Part shown: piece by piece, positions 55,852 through 64,000 of the stretch | Position numbering within the stretch: position 1 is the stretch's first letter | Layout of the letters: every line of letters starts with the position of its first letter | From: Vreelandella nanhaiensis | GTDB taxonomy: Bacteria > Pseudomonadota > Gammaproteobacteria > Pseudomonadales > Halomonadaceae | Assembly (NCBI RefSeq): GCF_003990185.1 | Contig: NZ_RZHF01000004.1 | Span: forward strand, 618,189-682,188 | DNA length: 64,000 nt | Reading direction: 5' to 3' | The notes under the pieces: generated by a model | Databases searched by the model: none | The model's input: only the letters and a program-made list of their open reading frames with translations | Told to the model about the DNA's origin: nothing | Translations under genes and position numbers: made by a program

Positions 55852-56676
55852 ATGCTGGAAGTTCCGATTAGCTGGCAGCTTGCCAAAGGGGCGGTATCTG
55901 TCGCCATGGTGCTGGGCCTGGGGGTAATTGCCGTGCGGGTAAGCCCACGGGTGGCGGGGCTTTTAGCGGGCTATCCGCTGGGTACGGCGCTGGCGCTTTT
56001 CTTTATCGGTCTTGAGATCTCGCCGCTGTTCGCCGCCCAAAGCGCCGTGCATACGCTGGCCGGTTTTACCGCTACCATGGCGCTGGGGGCAGGCTATTGG
56101 CTATGCGGGCGCAGGCCTGGGTTGCGGGGACTTTTGGCTGGCACCGCCGGTGGCTTTACCGCCTGGTTTGGCGTCAGCCTAGTGCTGGCCCAGTTCGATT
56201 TCACCCGGCTTACGGGTACGCTGGTGACACTTTGCGCCATTGTTCTCTTCAGCTGGCTTTTCCGGCGTATACCGGACAGCCGGGCCACCACTCGAGCGCC
56301 TTTTTCGTGGGGTGCGCTGTGTATACGCGCCCTGCTGGCCACGCTGATCGTGTTCGCCATCACCACCCTTGCCCACTGGGTGCCGTCTGCCTGGGCGGGA
56401 ACGCTGGCGGCCTTTCCGATCACCATGCTGCCTTTCTTGCTAATCCTGCACTTAAGCCAGGGACCTGCACCTACCGCCACTGTCATCAAGCATTACCCGA
56501 TGGGCCTTGGCTCACTACTGTGCTATGCCCTGTCCGTCTCGTTTACCTATGAAAGCTGGGGGCTCGCCTTGGGTACGCTGGTGGGGTTTGGAGTGGCCAC
56601 GTTGTGGCTTATCGGCTGGATGCAGGCGCAGCGCTGGCTCGCTCAACGGCGAGGGACACTCAGGCAAACCACTTGA
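55852..56676 (+). CDS. Multi-pass membrane protein of unknown function
   Basis: 274 residues with seven or eight helices (for instance VAMVLGLGVIAVRV, LAGYPLGTALALFFIGLEI, LLAGTAGGFTAWFGVSLVL, GTLVTLCAIVLFSWLF). GxPLGTAL-type glycine-rich turns repeat, which suggests two related halves. No family motif is known to me. AAGGATAG precedes ATG 55852. It stands 55 bases before the thioesterase gene and may share a transcript. Confidence 0.75.
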   Translation: MLEVPISWQLAKGAVSVAMVLGLGVIAVRVSPRVAGLLAGYPLGTALALFFIGLEISPLFAAQSAVHTLAGFTATMALGAGYWLCGRRPGLRGLLAGTAGGFTAWFGVSLVLAQFDFTRLTGTLVTLCAIVLFSWLFRRIPDSRATTRAPFSWGALCIRALLATLIVFAITTLAHWVPSAWAGTLAAFPITMLPFLLILHLSQGPAPTATVIKHYPMGLGSLLCYALSVSFTYESWGLALGTLVGFGVATLWLIGWMQAQRWLAQRRGTLRQTT

Positions 56677-56731
56677 CCAAGCGCTTGCTTGGGGCAATCC
56701 TGAACGCTCAACCAATAACAAGGCACTGACC

Positions 56732-57133
56732 ATGTTCACCCGCACCATTGAGCCCGCTTTCTACGATACCGATGCGCTGGGGCATATCAACAATACGCGC
56801 CTGCCCGCCTGGTTCGAGCTGGCGCGAAACGACCTTTTCAAGCTGTTTACACCAGACCTTAATCCCAAGCGGTGGCGTTTGATCATGGCCCGCATGGAAG
56901 TCGACTATCGTGCTGAACTGTTTTACGGTCACGATATCGAACTATTTACCTACTTGACGCGTTTGGGCAACAGTTCGTTTACGGTTACCCAGGAGGCACG
57001 CCAGCACGGCAAGCTGACAAACCTTGGCCACACCGTCATGGTGCAGTACGACCATCAGGCTAAATGCGCCGTTCCTATCGAAGGCGAGCTACGCGATGCA
57101 CTGTCAGCTCATCTACAGGATGCGCCCGCCTGA
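56732..57133 (+). CDS. Acyl-CoA thioesterase (4HBT hotdog family)
   Basis: Predicted thioesterase, 133 residues, starting MFTRTIEPAFYDTDALGHINNTRLPAWFE, which contains the hotdog active-site region with D-x-x-G-H-I-N-N. It continues MARMEVDYRAELFYGHDIELF and LTRLGNSSFTVTQEARQHG. The ATG 56732 has AAGG and is preferred; a frame starting at 56507 lies in the membrane gene. Substrate chain length is unknown. Confidence 0.88.
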   Translation: MFTRTIEPAFYDTDALGHINNTRLPAWFELARNDLFKLFTPDLNPKRWRLIMARMEVDYRAELFYGHDIELFTYLTRLGNSSFTVTQEARQHGKLTNLGHTVMVQYDHQAKCAVPIEGELRDALSAHLQDAPA

Positions 57134-57171
57134 CCCACCGCCCCGCTGGCCGGGGCTACCAGGAGTATCTT

Positions 57172-57474
57172 ATGGCCATCCGCTATAATCTCTGGCTAGA
57201 TCCTGACAATACCGCTCAGCACCGCGCCGTTGAAGCTGACCTCGAGCGCTACTTTATGGAACGTTTTGCAGACTATCCGCATATCCGCTTGTTCGGGGCG
57301 GACCCTTACGATTATGATGCCCCGTTCAACCGCCTTTATGACGCGCTAATGGCGCGAGCCGCCGAGTACTGCGAACGCACGTGGTGCTATGTAGCCTCCC
57401 CTGAGCAGCTTAATCGCTGCTTTTTCCGTGCTGTTGGCCGCTCCAATAAATTTGTTCAAGACGACCGTTCGTGA
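57172..57474 (+). CDS. Conserved hypothetical protein, small
   Basis: I do not know this family. The 100-residue protein begins MAIRYNLWLDPDNTAQHRAVE and contains FMERFADYPHIRLFGADPYDYDAP, RAAEYCERTWCYVASPEQLNRC and FFRAVGRSN. It is aromatic-rich and acidic. AGGAG lies seven bases before ATG 57172. It may be co-transcribed with the thioesterase and DUF501 genes. Confidence 0.7.
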   Translation: MAIRYNLWLDPDNTAQHRAVEADLERYFMERFADYPHIRLFGADPYDYDAPFNRLYDALMARAAEYCERTWCYVASPEQLNRCFFRAVGRSNKFVQDDRS

Positions 57475-57486
57475 GAGACCAACCCA

Positions 57487-58008
57487 ATGGTGATTCGCAC
57501 CAACCAGGCGCCCGATGAGCGTCAGCTGGCGATTATTACCCAGCAGTTAGGCCGCGCACCGCGCGGTATCGAAGCCGTTACCGCCACCGATGGCGAAGGC
57601 ACGCCGCTGGTGCTGCGCATGGCGCCAATTGTAGATGGCAAACCTTTCCCGACGCTTTACTGGCTCTGCTCTGATGTACTCAAAGTGGAAATCTCGCGTA
57701 TCGAAGCCGTAGGCGTTATCAAATCTCTTGAACAACGCCTTCAGGAAGAGCCCGAGTTTCTTGAGGCTTACCAGCAGAGCCATCGCGATTATGTAAAAGC
57801 TCGCTGGGATTACATGAGCGATGCCCAGCGTGCCGAGATCGACCGGCTGGGATACACTGATGTGCTGACCGAACGTGGCGTTGGCGGCATCAGCAACTGG
57901 CAGCAGGTACGCTGCCTGCATACCCAGTATGCCCACCATTTATGTGGCAACAATGTAATTGGTCAGTGGATGGATGAGCACCATCAGATAGACCAGTATT
58001 TGCCCTAA
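57487..58008 (+). CDS. DUF501 family protein
   Basis: 173 residues with a DUF501 layout: QQLGRAPRGIEAVTATDG, MAPIVDGKPFPTLYWLCSDVLKVEISRIEAVGVIK, and HAHYAHHLC-like end NWQQVRCLHTQYAHHLCGNNVIGQW. Conserved Cys and His suggest a metal or RNA contact. Function unknown. It follows the preceding gene by 12 bases. Confidence 0.85.
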   Translation: MVIRTNQAPDERQLAIITQQLGRAPRGIEAVTATDGEGTPLVLRMAPIVDGKPFPTLYWLCSDVLKVEISRIEAVGVIKSLEQRLQEEPEFLEAYQQSHRDYVKARWDYMSDAQRAEIDRLGYTDVLTERGVGGISNWQQVRCLHTQYAHHLCGNNVIGQWMDEHHQIDQYLP

Positions 58009-58043
58009 TACCCTTGATTCACCGGTAGTAAGGAATTTAACCA

Positions 58044-58586
58044 ATGTCCCGATTCTGCGTTTATCTCGGCTCACGTGAGGGCAATAGTCCTGCGTTTCGT
58101 CAGGCTGCCAATGCGCTGGGCACGGCGCTGGCCCAGCGCGGCCATACCCTGGTTTATGGTGGTGCACGTCTTGGCCTGATGGGCGAGCTGGCCAACGCGA
58201 CGCTGGCCGCCGGGGGCCAGGTGATTGGCGTGATGCCCGACCATCTGGTGGAGCGTGAACAGGCGCACTTTGGCTTAACCGAGCTTATCCGCGTTGCCAA
58301 CATGCATGAGCGCAAAGCCACCATGGCCGCCAATGCCGATGCCTTTATCGCCATGCCCGGCGGTATCGGTACGTTTGAAGAGCTGTTTGAAATTTGGACC
58401 TGGGGCTATCTGGGGCTGCATGAGAAACCCATGGGGCTTTTGAACACCGATGATTTTTACGGGCCGCTACTGACGTTTTTGGACAATACCGTAGGCCACG
58501 GCTTCCTAGCCCAGCCCACCCGCGACATGCTGCAGGATGCGCAAACGCCCAAGGCGTTGCTTGACGCGCTGGAAGCTCAGCTATAG
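58044..58586 (+). CDS. LOG-family nucleotide 5'-monophosphate phosphoribohydrolase
   Basis: Rossmann-fold enzyme of the TIGR00730/LOG family, cleaving N6-substituted AMP (cytokinin ribotide) or AMP-like nucleotides to base and ribose-5-P. The 180-residue protein has VYLGSREGNSPAFRQAA, VYGGARLGLMGELANA, the PGGIGTFEELFEIWTWGYLG catalytic loop and a helical end. AAGGAA precedes ATG 58044. Its physiological substrate in bacteria is not settled. Confidence 0.9.
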   Translation: MSRFCVYLGSREGNSPAFRQAANALGTALAQRGHTLVYGGARLGLMGELANATLAAGGQVIGVMPDHLVEREQAHFGLTELIRVANMHERKATMAANADAFIAMPGGIGTFEELFEIWTWGYLGLHEKPMGLLNTDDFYGPLLTFLDNTVGHGFLAQPTRDMLQDAQTPKALLDALEAQL

Positions 58587-58627
58587 CGGTGTTTAAACGA
58601 AAGGCGCAACGCATCTGCGCAGCAGGA

Positions 58628-59143
58628 TTAGCGCGTGGTCAGTTGGCGGGTACGCTGGTAGGTAAGCTGTAAAAGACGAGCGTCTTCGCCGGCACGGTGG
58701 CGGTTGATATCGCTTTCATCAATAACACTTTCTTTTGTGCTACTCCACAACGCCTGCTGCTCTTCGCTCAACAGGATACGCAGCGCCTCTAGGCGAAAGC
58801 GCGGCAGCATGCCTGCATGATGAAACAGCAGCGATAGCCAGGTATTGTCATACCCCCAGCTGTCACTGTAGGCCTTGCCCAGGCTGCTCAGCTCATCGTT
58901 GAGCCACTGCGCCACCTGGCGCACCGGGTAGCCTTCCTGAAGCAGTCGCTCGCGGGAGATGCCATGTAAAAGCTCGGCTTTTGGATCCCAGTGCGTCCAC
59001 TCCTGCTGCGGTTGAATAAGAAACGCGCAGCAGCTGCCGTCAGCACGTGCAATGCCAACTTCTATCGGGTAGCTGCCACGCCCGAATCCGGACGCTTCAA
59101 TATCTAATACAGTAGGTAGCGTCTCGGACACTGACTTCCTCAT
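58628..59143 (-). CDS. DEDDh exonuclease-like protein
   Basis: 171 residues with 3'-5' exonuclease motifs: VLDIEASGFGRGSYPIEVG (Exo I, D-x-E), DSWGYDNTWLS (Exo II-like Asp), and INRHRAGEDARLLQLTY (Exo III, H-x4-D). The order fits the RNase T/DnaQ superfamily with a short domain. Whether it acts on DNA or RNA is unknown. ATG 59143. Confidence 0.8.
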   Translation of the reverse strand: MRKSVSETLPTVLDIEASGFGRGSYPIEVGIARADGSCCAFLIQPQQEWTHWDPKAELLHGISRERLLQEGYPVRQVAQWLNDELSSLGKAYSDSWGYDNTWLSLLFHHAGMLPRFRLEALRILLSEEQQALWSSTKESVIDESDINRHRAGEDARLLQLTYQRTRQLTTR

Positions 59144-59178
59144 TCAATCTTGGTACGCGGTCATCGCTCGGCGACACG

Positions 59179-59715
59179 TTATGCAGCGGCTATGTTGGCA
59201 ACCTGCTTGCGTTCAGCCAAACGCTGCCAATAGGCAGCCTGAGCCGCATCAGCCGCCAAACCAAGCTCACCTAACCGGTAGGCGCGGGCCAGCCGTTCAG
59301 CGGCGGAGTTATGGCCCGCCTGCGCCGCTCTTGCATACCACGTTACTGCATAATCTTCGCGACGCGGATACTGTACGCAACCGTGCTCGTAGATCTGGGC
59401 GACCTGATACTGCGACTTTACATCTCCAGACTGGGCGGCTTCTACCACATAGCGCGCACCGCGCGCCTTGTCCTGCGGTGACAGACTGCGGTGAAACAGC
59501 ATATGCCCGTAAACAGACAGTGCATCCGGATGCCCCGCGTCAGCACAGCGTTTGAACAAACGCATGGTGAAACGCTGGGTGCGCGGAGAACGCGGCAACA
59601 GCCACCGATTTTGAAATAGCCGTTCGGCCAAGCGAAACTCTAGCCGAGTAAACAACGATGATGCCTGCGGCATGGCAAACCACCCTGCCAGTTTGTTAAG
59701 AACTTTGATTAGCAT
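59179..59715 (-). CDS. Sel1-repeat protein
   Basis: 178 residues with three or four Sel1-like repeats: AGHPDALSVYGHMLFHRSLSPQDKARGARY, AQSGDVKSQYQVAQIYEHGC and YARAAQAGHNSAAERLARAYRLG. These helical pairs mediate protein contacts. No signal peptide. Role unknown. It stands 35 bases before the exonuclease-like gene on the same strand and may be co-transcribed. Confidence 0.82.
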   Translation of the reverse strand: MLIKVLNKLAGWFAMPQASSLFTRLEFRLAERLFQNRWLLPRSPRTQRFTMRLFKRCADAGHPDALSVYGHMLFHRSLSPQDKARGARYVVEAAQSGDVKSQYQVAQIYEHGCVQYPRREDYAVTWYARAAQAGHNSAAERLARAYRLGELGLAADAAQAAYWQRLAERKQVANIAAA

Positions 59716-59923
59716 TCACTACGAAATTTGAGTGCCAACCACACGAGAAACCAGCGTTTGGCCGGTCAATGGGCTGGCAAGCATACGCCTGCCTTTGCGA
59801 CGACTCAACCCCATTGATTTGCTGCTTTCAAATAGCCTCGCTAACATGCCCCTCACACGCCGTAATAAATCACCACAATAAACGCATATCCTGTGGCACT
59901 ACTGCCTTAACGAGGAGATCAAA

Positions 59924-60955
59924 ATGCAAACGCGCCCACTCGGCCGAACGGGAATAGAGGTCAGCCGACTTTGTCTGGGTACCATGACTTTTGGCGAGCA
60001 AAACAGCGAAGCGGAGGCTCATGAGCAGCTGGACCGCGCCGTCGCCTTTGGTATTAATTTTATCGATACCGCCGAGATGTACCCGGTGCCACCCAAGGCC
60101 GACACCCAAGGGTTGACCGAATCGTATATCGGCAGCTGGCTGAAACAGCGCGGCGAGCGTGACGACGTCATTATCGCCACTAAGGCCGTTGGTCCGGGGC
60201 CCGAGCATATCCGGGGTGGCCCGCGCATGACACGCGCCCATATTCATCAGGCGATTGATGCAAGTCTTGGCCGCCTGCAGACCGACTATGTTGACCTTTA
60301 CCAACTTCACTGGCCGGACCGCAATACCAACTTCTTCGGCAAGCTGGGTTACGTACATCAGGATGACGAAGATGCCACTCCCCTAGAAGAAACCCTTTCA
60401 GCGCTTAAAGAGCTGGTGGATGCGGGTAAAGTGCGATCAATTGGTCTATCCAACGATACGCCCTGGGGCGTGATGCGGTCGCTTTACCTGGCGGAGAAAA
60501 TGGACCTGCCCCGCGTGGCATCGGTCCAGAACCCTTATAACCTGCTTAACCGCTCATTTGAAGTGGGCCTGGCGGAAATCGCTCATCGCGAAGACGTTGG
60601 GCTGCTGGCCTACTCGCCGCTGGGATTTGGCGTGCTCTCGGGTAAATACCTTGAGGGTGCCCGGCCAGAAAAAGGTCGTCTGACGCTCTATGAGCGCTTC
60701 AAGCGCTACACCTCGCCCGAGGCGGAAGCCGCCACGCAGGCTTACGTCAACCTGGCACGTGAGCACGGGCTTGATCCGGCCCAAATGGCACTGGCGTTTG
60801 TCAATTCGCGCAGCTTTTTGACCAGTAATATTATCGGCGCCACCACCATGGATCAGTTGGAGAGCAACTTGGCAAGCGAGAGTCTCAAGCTGGATGATGA
60901 AGTGCTCACAGCGATTGACGATATTCACCGCAGGATGTCCAACCCCTGCCCTTAA
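59924..60955 (+). CDS. Aldo/keto reductase, Tas-like
   Basis: NADPH-dependent oxidoreductase, 343 residues, close to E. coli Tas (346). It shows LGRTGIEVSRLCLGTMTFG, IDTAEMYPVPPKADTQGLTE with the catalytic Tyr, the Lys in IATKAVGPGPEHIRGG, LYQLHWPDR with the catalytic His, and GLSNDTPWG. AGGAG lies five bases before ATG 59924. The physiological substrate is unknown. A hairpin lies 28 bases downstream. Confidence 0.9.
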   Translation: MQTRPLGRTGIEVSRLCLGTMTFGEQNSEAEAHEQLDRAVAFGINFIDTAEMYPVPPKADTQGLTESYIGSWLKQRGERDDVIIATKAVGPGPEHIRGGPRMTRAHIHQAIDASLGRLQTDYVDLYQLHWPDRNTNFFGKLGYVHQDDEDATPLEETLSALKELVDAGKVRSIGLSNDTPWGVMRSLYLAEKMDLPRVASVQNPYNLLNRSFEVGLAEIAHREDVGLLAYSPLGFGVLSGKYLEGARPEKGRLTLYERFKRYTSPEAEAATQAYVNLAREHGLDPAQMALAFVNSRSFLTSNIIGATTMDQLESNLASESLKLDDEVLTAIDDIHRRMSNPCP

Positions 60956-60983
60956 GTACGTATATAAGCACTATTGAAGCGAT

Positions 60984-61005
60984 AGCCTCGGCCAACGCCG
61001 AGGCT
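60984..61005 (+). terminator. Hairpin after the aldo/keto reductase gene
   Basis: A perfect 9-bp stem AGCCTCGGC / GCCGAGGCT with CAAC loop, without U-tract. It may partly end the upstream transcript; the yaaA promoter presumably lies beyond it. Confidence 0.5.
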
Positions 61006-61063
61006 TGGTATACTGTTGGCCACTTGTTCTTATCAAACTTTACGTCGGCCGCAGGAGCTCTCG

Positions 61064-61846
61064 ATGCTGAGCGTTATTTCACCCGCCAAAACGCTGGATT
61101 TTGAAACCCCCTCTACGACTCATCATGTTACCCAGCCCGACTTTCTTACCGAAAGCCAGGGGTTGATTGATATTCTACGCGAATACTCCCCCCAACAGAT
61201 CAGCGAGCTAATGGGTATCAGCGATAAACTGGCCGGTCTTAATGCAGCACGCTTTGCCGAGTGGGAGCCGCCCTTTTCACTGGATAATGCCAAGCCCGCC
61301 GCTCAAGCGTTCCAAGGCGATGTCTATACCGGATTGGAAGCCGATACCTTTAGCAAGACGGAAAATCACTTTGCTCAAACGCATCTGCGCATTCTTTCGG
61401 GTTTATATGGGCTGCTCCGGCCGCTGGATTTGATTCAGGCCTACCGACTGGAAATGGGCACCAAGCTTGCCAATAACGCGGGCAAAGACCTTTACGCCTA
61501 CTGGAAGCCGACGCTGACGAAAGCGCTTGATGAAGCCATCGCAGCCAGCGGCTCCAAAGAGCTGGTAAATCTGGCGTCCAACGAGTATTTCAAAGCGGTG
61601 GATACCAAGAAGCTTGATGCGCGAATTATTACACCTGTTTTCAAAGATGAAAAAAACGGCTCTTTTAAAATCATCAGCTTCTACGCCAAGAAAGCGCGCG
61701 GCCTGATGAGCGCATGGATCATTCGTGAGCAGGTCAACACGCCCGAAGCGTTGCAAGATTTCAATGTAGCGGGTTATCGCTTTGACGCTGCCGCTTCAGA
61801 AAATAACACTTTGGTGTTTACCCGCCGTGAAGCAGACCGTTCGTAG
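61064..61846 (+). CDS. yaaA: Peroxide stress protein YaaA
   Basis: DNA-binding protein that limits free iron during H2O2 stress in E. coli. The 260-residue protein has the YaaA start [16 protein letters not shown] and the motifs [37 protein letters not shown], and [22 protein letters not shown] precedes ATG 61064; the in-frame extension from 61016 crosses that site. Confidence 0.93.
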   Translation: MLSVISPAKTLDFETPSTTHHVTQPDFLTESQGLIDILREYSPQQISELMGISDKLAGLNAARFAEWEPPFSLDNAKPAAQAFQGDVYTGLEADTFSKTENHFAQTHLRILSGLYGLLRPLDLIQAYRLEMGTKLANNAGKDLYAYWKPTLTKALDEAIAASGSKELVNLASNEYFKAVDTKKLDARIITPVFKDEKNGSFKIISFYAKKARGLMSAWIIREQVNTPEALQDFNVAGYRFDAAASENNTLVFTRREADRS

Positions 61847-61872
61847 CCTTTGAACGAAAAGCCAAGAAACAC

Positions 61873-62448
61873 TTAGAAAAACGTAAGAGTGCGTGCCGAG
61901 CGAGGTTTTAAAAACTGCTGGTGCGCCTCTTTAAATAACGCTGTATCGCACTGTCGAAGCCACTCATAGGCCACCATATCGGCGGAGACGGATATCGCTC
62001 CCTGCTGACACGCCCGCTCGCGAGCCAGCGTGGCTTCTTCCCGGCGGCGGCTCGCCGTTGCCTCACTTAACCAGTACACCTGATAGCCTGCTTCCAGCAA
62101 GCCAAGTGCGCTCTGCAAGACACAGATATGCGCCTCGGCCCCACATATCACGATCTGCTGTTTAGTACTGGCACTTAATGCCTGACTAAAGACGGTATCT
62201 TCCATGGCGCTAAAGTGCTGTTTTTGCCAGCAGCGATATTCCGTTAGCGGCTGCAGTAGCGTAGGTGCCGTTTTCCCCAGCTTCTCAGGTAACTGTTCGG
62301 TTATCCACACCGGGACGTCAAGCCGCTCGGCAACTTGTGCAAGCCAACCCGCCTCGGTTATTACCTGCTGCTCACCGTCAATCACCGGTAGAAGCCCCGT
62401 TTGAAGATCGACAATTAATAGCAGACTCTTCTCTCGATATAGGCGCAT
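61873..62448 (-). CDS. Isochorismatase-like hydrolase
   Basis: Cysteine hydrolase of the isochorismatase superfamily, 191 residues. It has LLLIVDLQTGLLPVIDG with the catalytic Asp, the Lys in QKQHFSAMEDTVF, and the cis-peptide and nucleophile region VICGAEAHICVLQSALGL with Cys. Sequence is closest to the YcaC-like or unknown hydrolase group. GGAGAAG precedes ATG 62448. Confidence 0.88.
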   Translation of the reverse strand: MRLYREKSLLLIVDLQTGLLPVIDGEQQVITEAGWLAQVAERLDVPVWITEQLPEKLGKTAPTLLQPLTEYRCWQKQHFSAMEDTVFSQALSASTKQQIVICGAEAHICVLQSALGLLEAGYQVYWLSEATASRRREEATLARERACQQGAISVSADMVAYEWLRQCDTALFKEAHQQFLKPRSARTLTFF

Positions 62449-62584
62449 ACTGCTTCTCCATCTTATTATTTTAACCCAGAAGTCTTAGGCACTTTTTTCA
62501 CGCAATGATTAAGCGTAAAGGCTAAAATATCGCCTCACAACTTTACTCTGATAAATGCCTCTTACAACTCAAAAGGAGCACGCC

Positions 62585-63406
62585 ATGCTACGACAACTAT
62601 TTATTATGCTGCTGGTCAGCACGCTAGGCTTTGGTTTGGCAATTGAATCAGCCGATGCGCGGCGTATGGGGGGCGGTAGCAACATGGGCAGCGTTTCGCG
62701 CTCGGCCGACCGCCCTGCGGCAACGCAGCAGGCTCAAAACACGCAAAAGGCTCCAGCAGGCGCTGCTACATCCCGCGGTGGCATGGGCGGCATGATGGGC
62801 GGCCTGTTAGCCGGAGGGCTTTTAGCCGCACTATTTTTTGGCGGCGCGTTTGATGGGCTGCGCCTGATGGATTTCATCATGATCATCGGAGTGGCCGCAC
62901 TGGCGTTTATAGCGCTTCGCGCCATGCGCGCTCAACGTCCGGCAACGGCAGCTCAAGGCCACGCACAGCAACGCACCCCCGCACAGCCTATCAATACAGC
63001 AGCATCGTCCGGCGCTTCCAGCCAGTTTGGCACAACACCCGAGTGGTTTGATAAAGAACGCTTCTTAAGCGGTGCTAAAGAGCACTTCATGACGCTTCAA
63101 CGCGCCTGGGATAACAACGACTTCACGCTTATTCAAGAGTATGTCACGCCCGAGCTTTACAACCTGCTGCGCGAAGAGCGCGCCCAGCAGCCTGCCAATA
63201 ATCGTACTGAGGTGGTACGCCTGTTTGCCGAACTTGGCGACATTACAGAACTTGATAATCGCGCTGAGGCGACCGTTATCTTTCACGGTATTCTGGAGGA
63301 AAACGATCAGCAGACCGATTTCAATGAAACCTGGCACCTGACTCGTACCATGCAGAATGATGCGCCCTGGTACCTACAAGGCATTGAGCAAAACCCGAGC
63401 GTTTAA
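62585..63406 (+). CDS. Tim44-domain membrane protein
   Basis: 273 residues with a signal-like N-terminus (MLRQLFIMLLVSTLGFGLAIESADA), a Gln/Ala/Gly-rich linker, one or two helices (GGLLAGGLLAALFFGGAF and FIMIIGVAALAFIALRA), and a C-terminal Tim44-like domain (about 150-273) with FLSGAKEHFMTLQRAWDNNDFTLIQEYVTPELY and ETWHLTRTM. Bacterial members of this group are linked to envelope processes, but function is unproven. ATG 62585 follows AAAGGAG. Confidence 0.88.
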   Translation: MLRQLFIMLLVSTLGFGLAIESADARRMGGGSNMGSVSRSADRPAATQQAQNTQKAPAGAATSRGGMGGMMGGLLAGGLLAALFFGGAFDGLRLMDFIMIIGVAALAFIALRAMRAQRPATAAQGHAQQRTPAQPINTAASSGASSQFGTTPEWFDKERFLSGAKEHFMTLQRAWDNNDFTLIQEYVTPELYNLLREERAQQPANNRTEVVRLFAELGDITELDNRAEATVIFHGILEENDQQTDFNETWHLTRTMQNDAPWYLQGIEQNPSV

Positions 63407-63442
63407 ACATATCGGTTCAACGCCTTTCGCAGTCAGAACGTA

Positions 63443-63478
63443 AAACAGCCGCCAATTACTTAGCGGCTGTTTTTTTTA
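63443..63478 (+). terminator. Terminator after the Tim44-like gene
   Basis: AAACAGCCGC and GCGGCTGTTT pair around CAATTACTTA, followed by eight T. It lies 37 bases after the stop. Confidence 0.9.
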
Positions 63479-63505
63479 TAGCATTATGACGACAGGCATG
63501 GCCGA

Positions 63506-63697
63506 TTAATCTTCGGCTGCATCCTGGATGTTCTCACCAGCTTCTTCGATGCTTTCGCCAGCGTTGTCCATGCTCTCATCAATGCTCTCTCCCGCTTCTT
63601 CTGCAGGCCCCTGATCATTATCGCAGGCTACCAAACCACCTGCTAATAAAGCGATCAGGGCGGCAATCAATAGTGTTTTCACCAGTTGTCCATTCAT
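63506..63697 (-). CDS. Small predicted lipoprotein, entericidin-like
   Basis: 63 residues with a signal sequence and lipobox GLVAC (cleavage before Cys25-like residue), then a helical acidic repeat AGESIDESMDNAGESIEEAGENIQDAAED-type (three near-repeats). Size and style recall entericidin-type lipoproteins, but no toxin role is implied. ATG 63697 has AAGGAG upstream; the longer frame to 63760 adds a basic non-signal tail. Confidence 0.75.
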   Translation of the reverse strand: MNGQLVKTLLIAALIALLAGGLVACDNDQGPAEEAGESIDESMDNAGESIEEAGENIQDAAED

Positions 63698-63813
63698 CGT
63701 TCTTCTCCTTGTGAAATAGCGTTTTGGTGCTTTTGCATCATACGTTCTCTTTTGGATCAAACCAATACTGTCACTATTTCATGGCGGCTGCTTAATCGAT
63801 GGGTATAAACGAG

Positions 63814-63869
63814 TGAGGTGTGAGGTGTGAGGTGTGAGGTGTGAGGTGTGAGGTGTGAGGTGTGAGGTG
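63814..63869 (+). repeat. Perfect 7-bp tandem repeat (eight TGAGGTG units)
   Basis: Eight identical TGAGGTG units in a 56-base array in noncoding DNA upstream of the lipoprotein gene and before a terminator. No gene crosses it with family likeness. Confidence 0.97.
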
Positions 63870-63975
63870 GACAAGGATAAGGCTCCTGCCAAGCACGTTC
63901 TATTGACGATCCACCACTCACTCCCCCACGGCTCTTCCTTAGCCTTTCACCTGCTTTTCTTTCGCGCACACAAAA

Positions 63976-64000
63976 AACCCAGCCGGGTGGCTGGGTTCTT
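63976..64000 (-). terminator. Terminator of a gene beyond the right edge
   Basis: AACCCAGCC / GGCTGGGTT with GGGT loop; on the minus strand the stem is followed by TTTTTTG. It must serve a minus-strand gene starting outside the window. The region 63870-63975 holds nothing recognisable. Confidence 0.8.

Noticed and set aside
63814..63869. CRISPR array
   Set aside because: Units are 7 bp with no spacers.
63757..63969. Minus-strand 70-codon frame over the TGAGGTG array
   Set aside because: Product is a simple HTSLTP repeat caused by the array.

Overview
The window looks like a chromosomal segment of a halophilic gammaproteobacterium of the Halomonadaceae (Halomonas-like). This rests on the Pseudomonas/Halomonas gene order (algC-argB-slmA; rpoH-ftsX-ftsE-ftsY-rsmD; hom-thrC-recJ; rpsP-rimM-trmD-rplS next to ffh), moderately high GC, a PHB acetoacetyl-CoA reductase, and acidic proteins. 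No phage, insertion sequence, rRNA operon or CRISPR array was seen. Most of the window is core genome; the accessory material sits in a few short patches.

Layout. 1-8.8 kb: algC, argB, slmA, a small membrane protein, then rpoH and the ftsYEX operon on the minus strand, rsmD and zapB on the plus strand. 8.8-15.1 kb: bolA, a probable cryptic DNA polymerase III psi subunit and rimI in one coupled operon, a DHA2-type MFS exporter, a small acidic protein, lysS, and prfB with its programmed +1 frameshift. 15.3-20.7 kb: a FadL porin and a copper island (MerR regulator, CopA, a 23-residue membrane micro-ORF) with a clear MerR-type promoter. 20.7-29.3 kb: recJ-like gene, thrC, hom, dsbC, xerD, rplS, trmD, rimM, rpsP. 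29.7-35.6 kb: an inserted LacI-controlled cluster of an ABC importer (ATPase, binding protein, two permeases) plus a GpdQ-like phosphodiesterase, lying between rpsP and ffh, which adjoin in Pseudomonas. 35.7-46.2 kb: ffh, a CcsA-like protein, a CorC-type membrane protein, an acyltransferase/TetR pair, a SRAP-fold protein that has lost its catalytic residues and is coupled to an M16 protease, and exonuclease I. 46.3-52.1 kb: minCDE, a 940-residue DUF349 protein, phaB. 52.3-52.8 kb: an initiator tRNA gene followed by a broken second copy of itself and an apparent gene remnant. 52.8-64 kb: cnoX (ybbN), a PatB/MalY lyase, small enzymes and unknowns, yaaA, an isochorismatase-like hydrolase, a Tim44-domain protein and a small lipoprotein.

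How the genes work together. Several operons use 4-base stop/start overlaps (ftsY-ftsE-ftsX, bolA-holD, merR-copA-micro-ORF, ABC ATPase-binding protein, permease-permease, TetR-acyltransferase, SRAP-M16, minD-minE), so translational coupling is common. The most unusual items are the SRAP pseudoenzyme, the fMet-tRNA scar, the copA micro-ORF with a hybrid-looking MerR sensor, the inserted transporter/phosphodiesterase cluster, and the 57-bp coding repeat in ftsY. Starts and functions come from reading the sequence and from recalled family knowledge; no database search was run.
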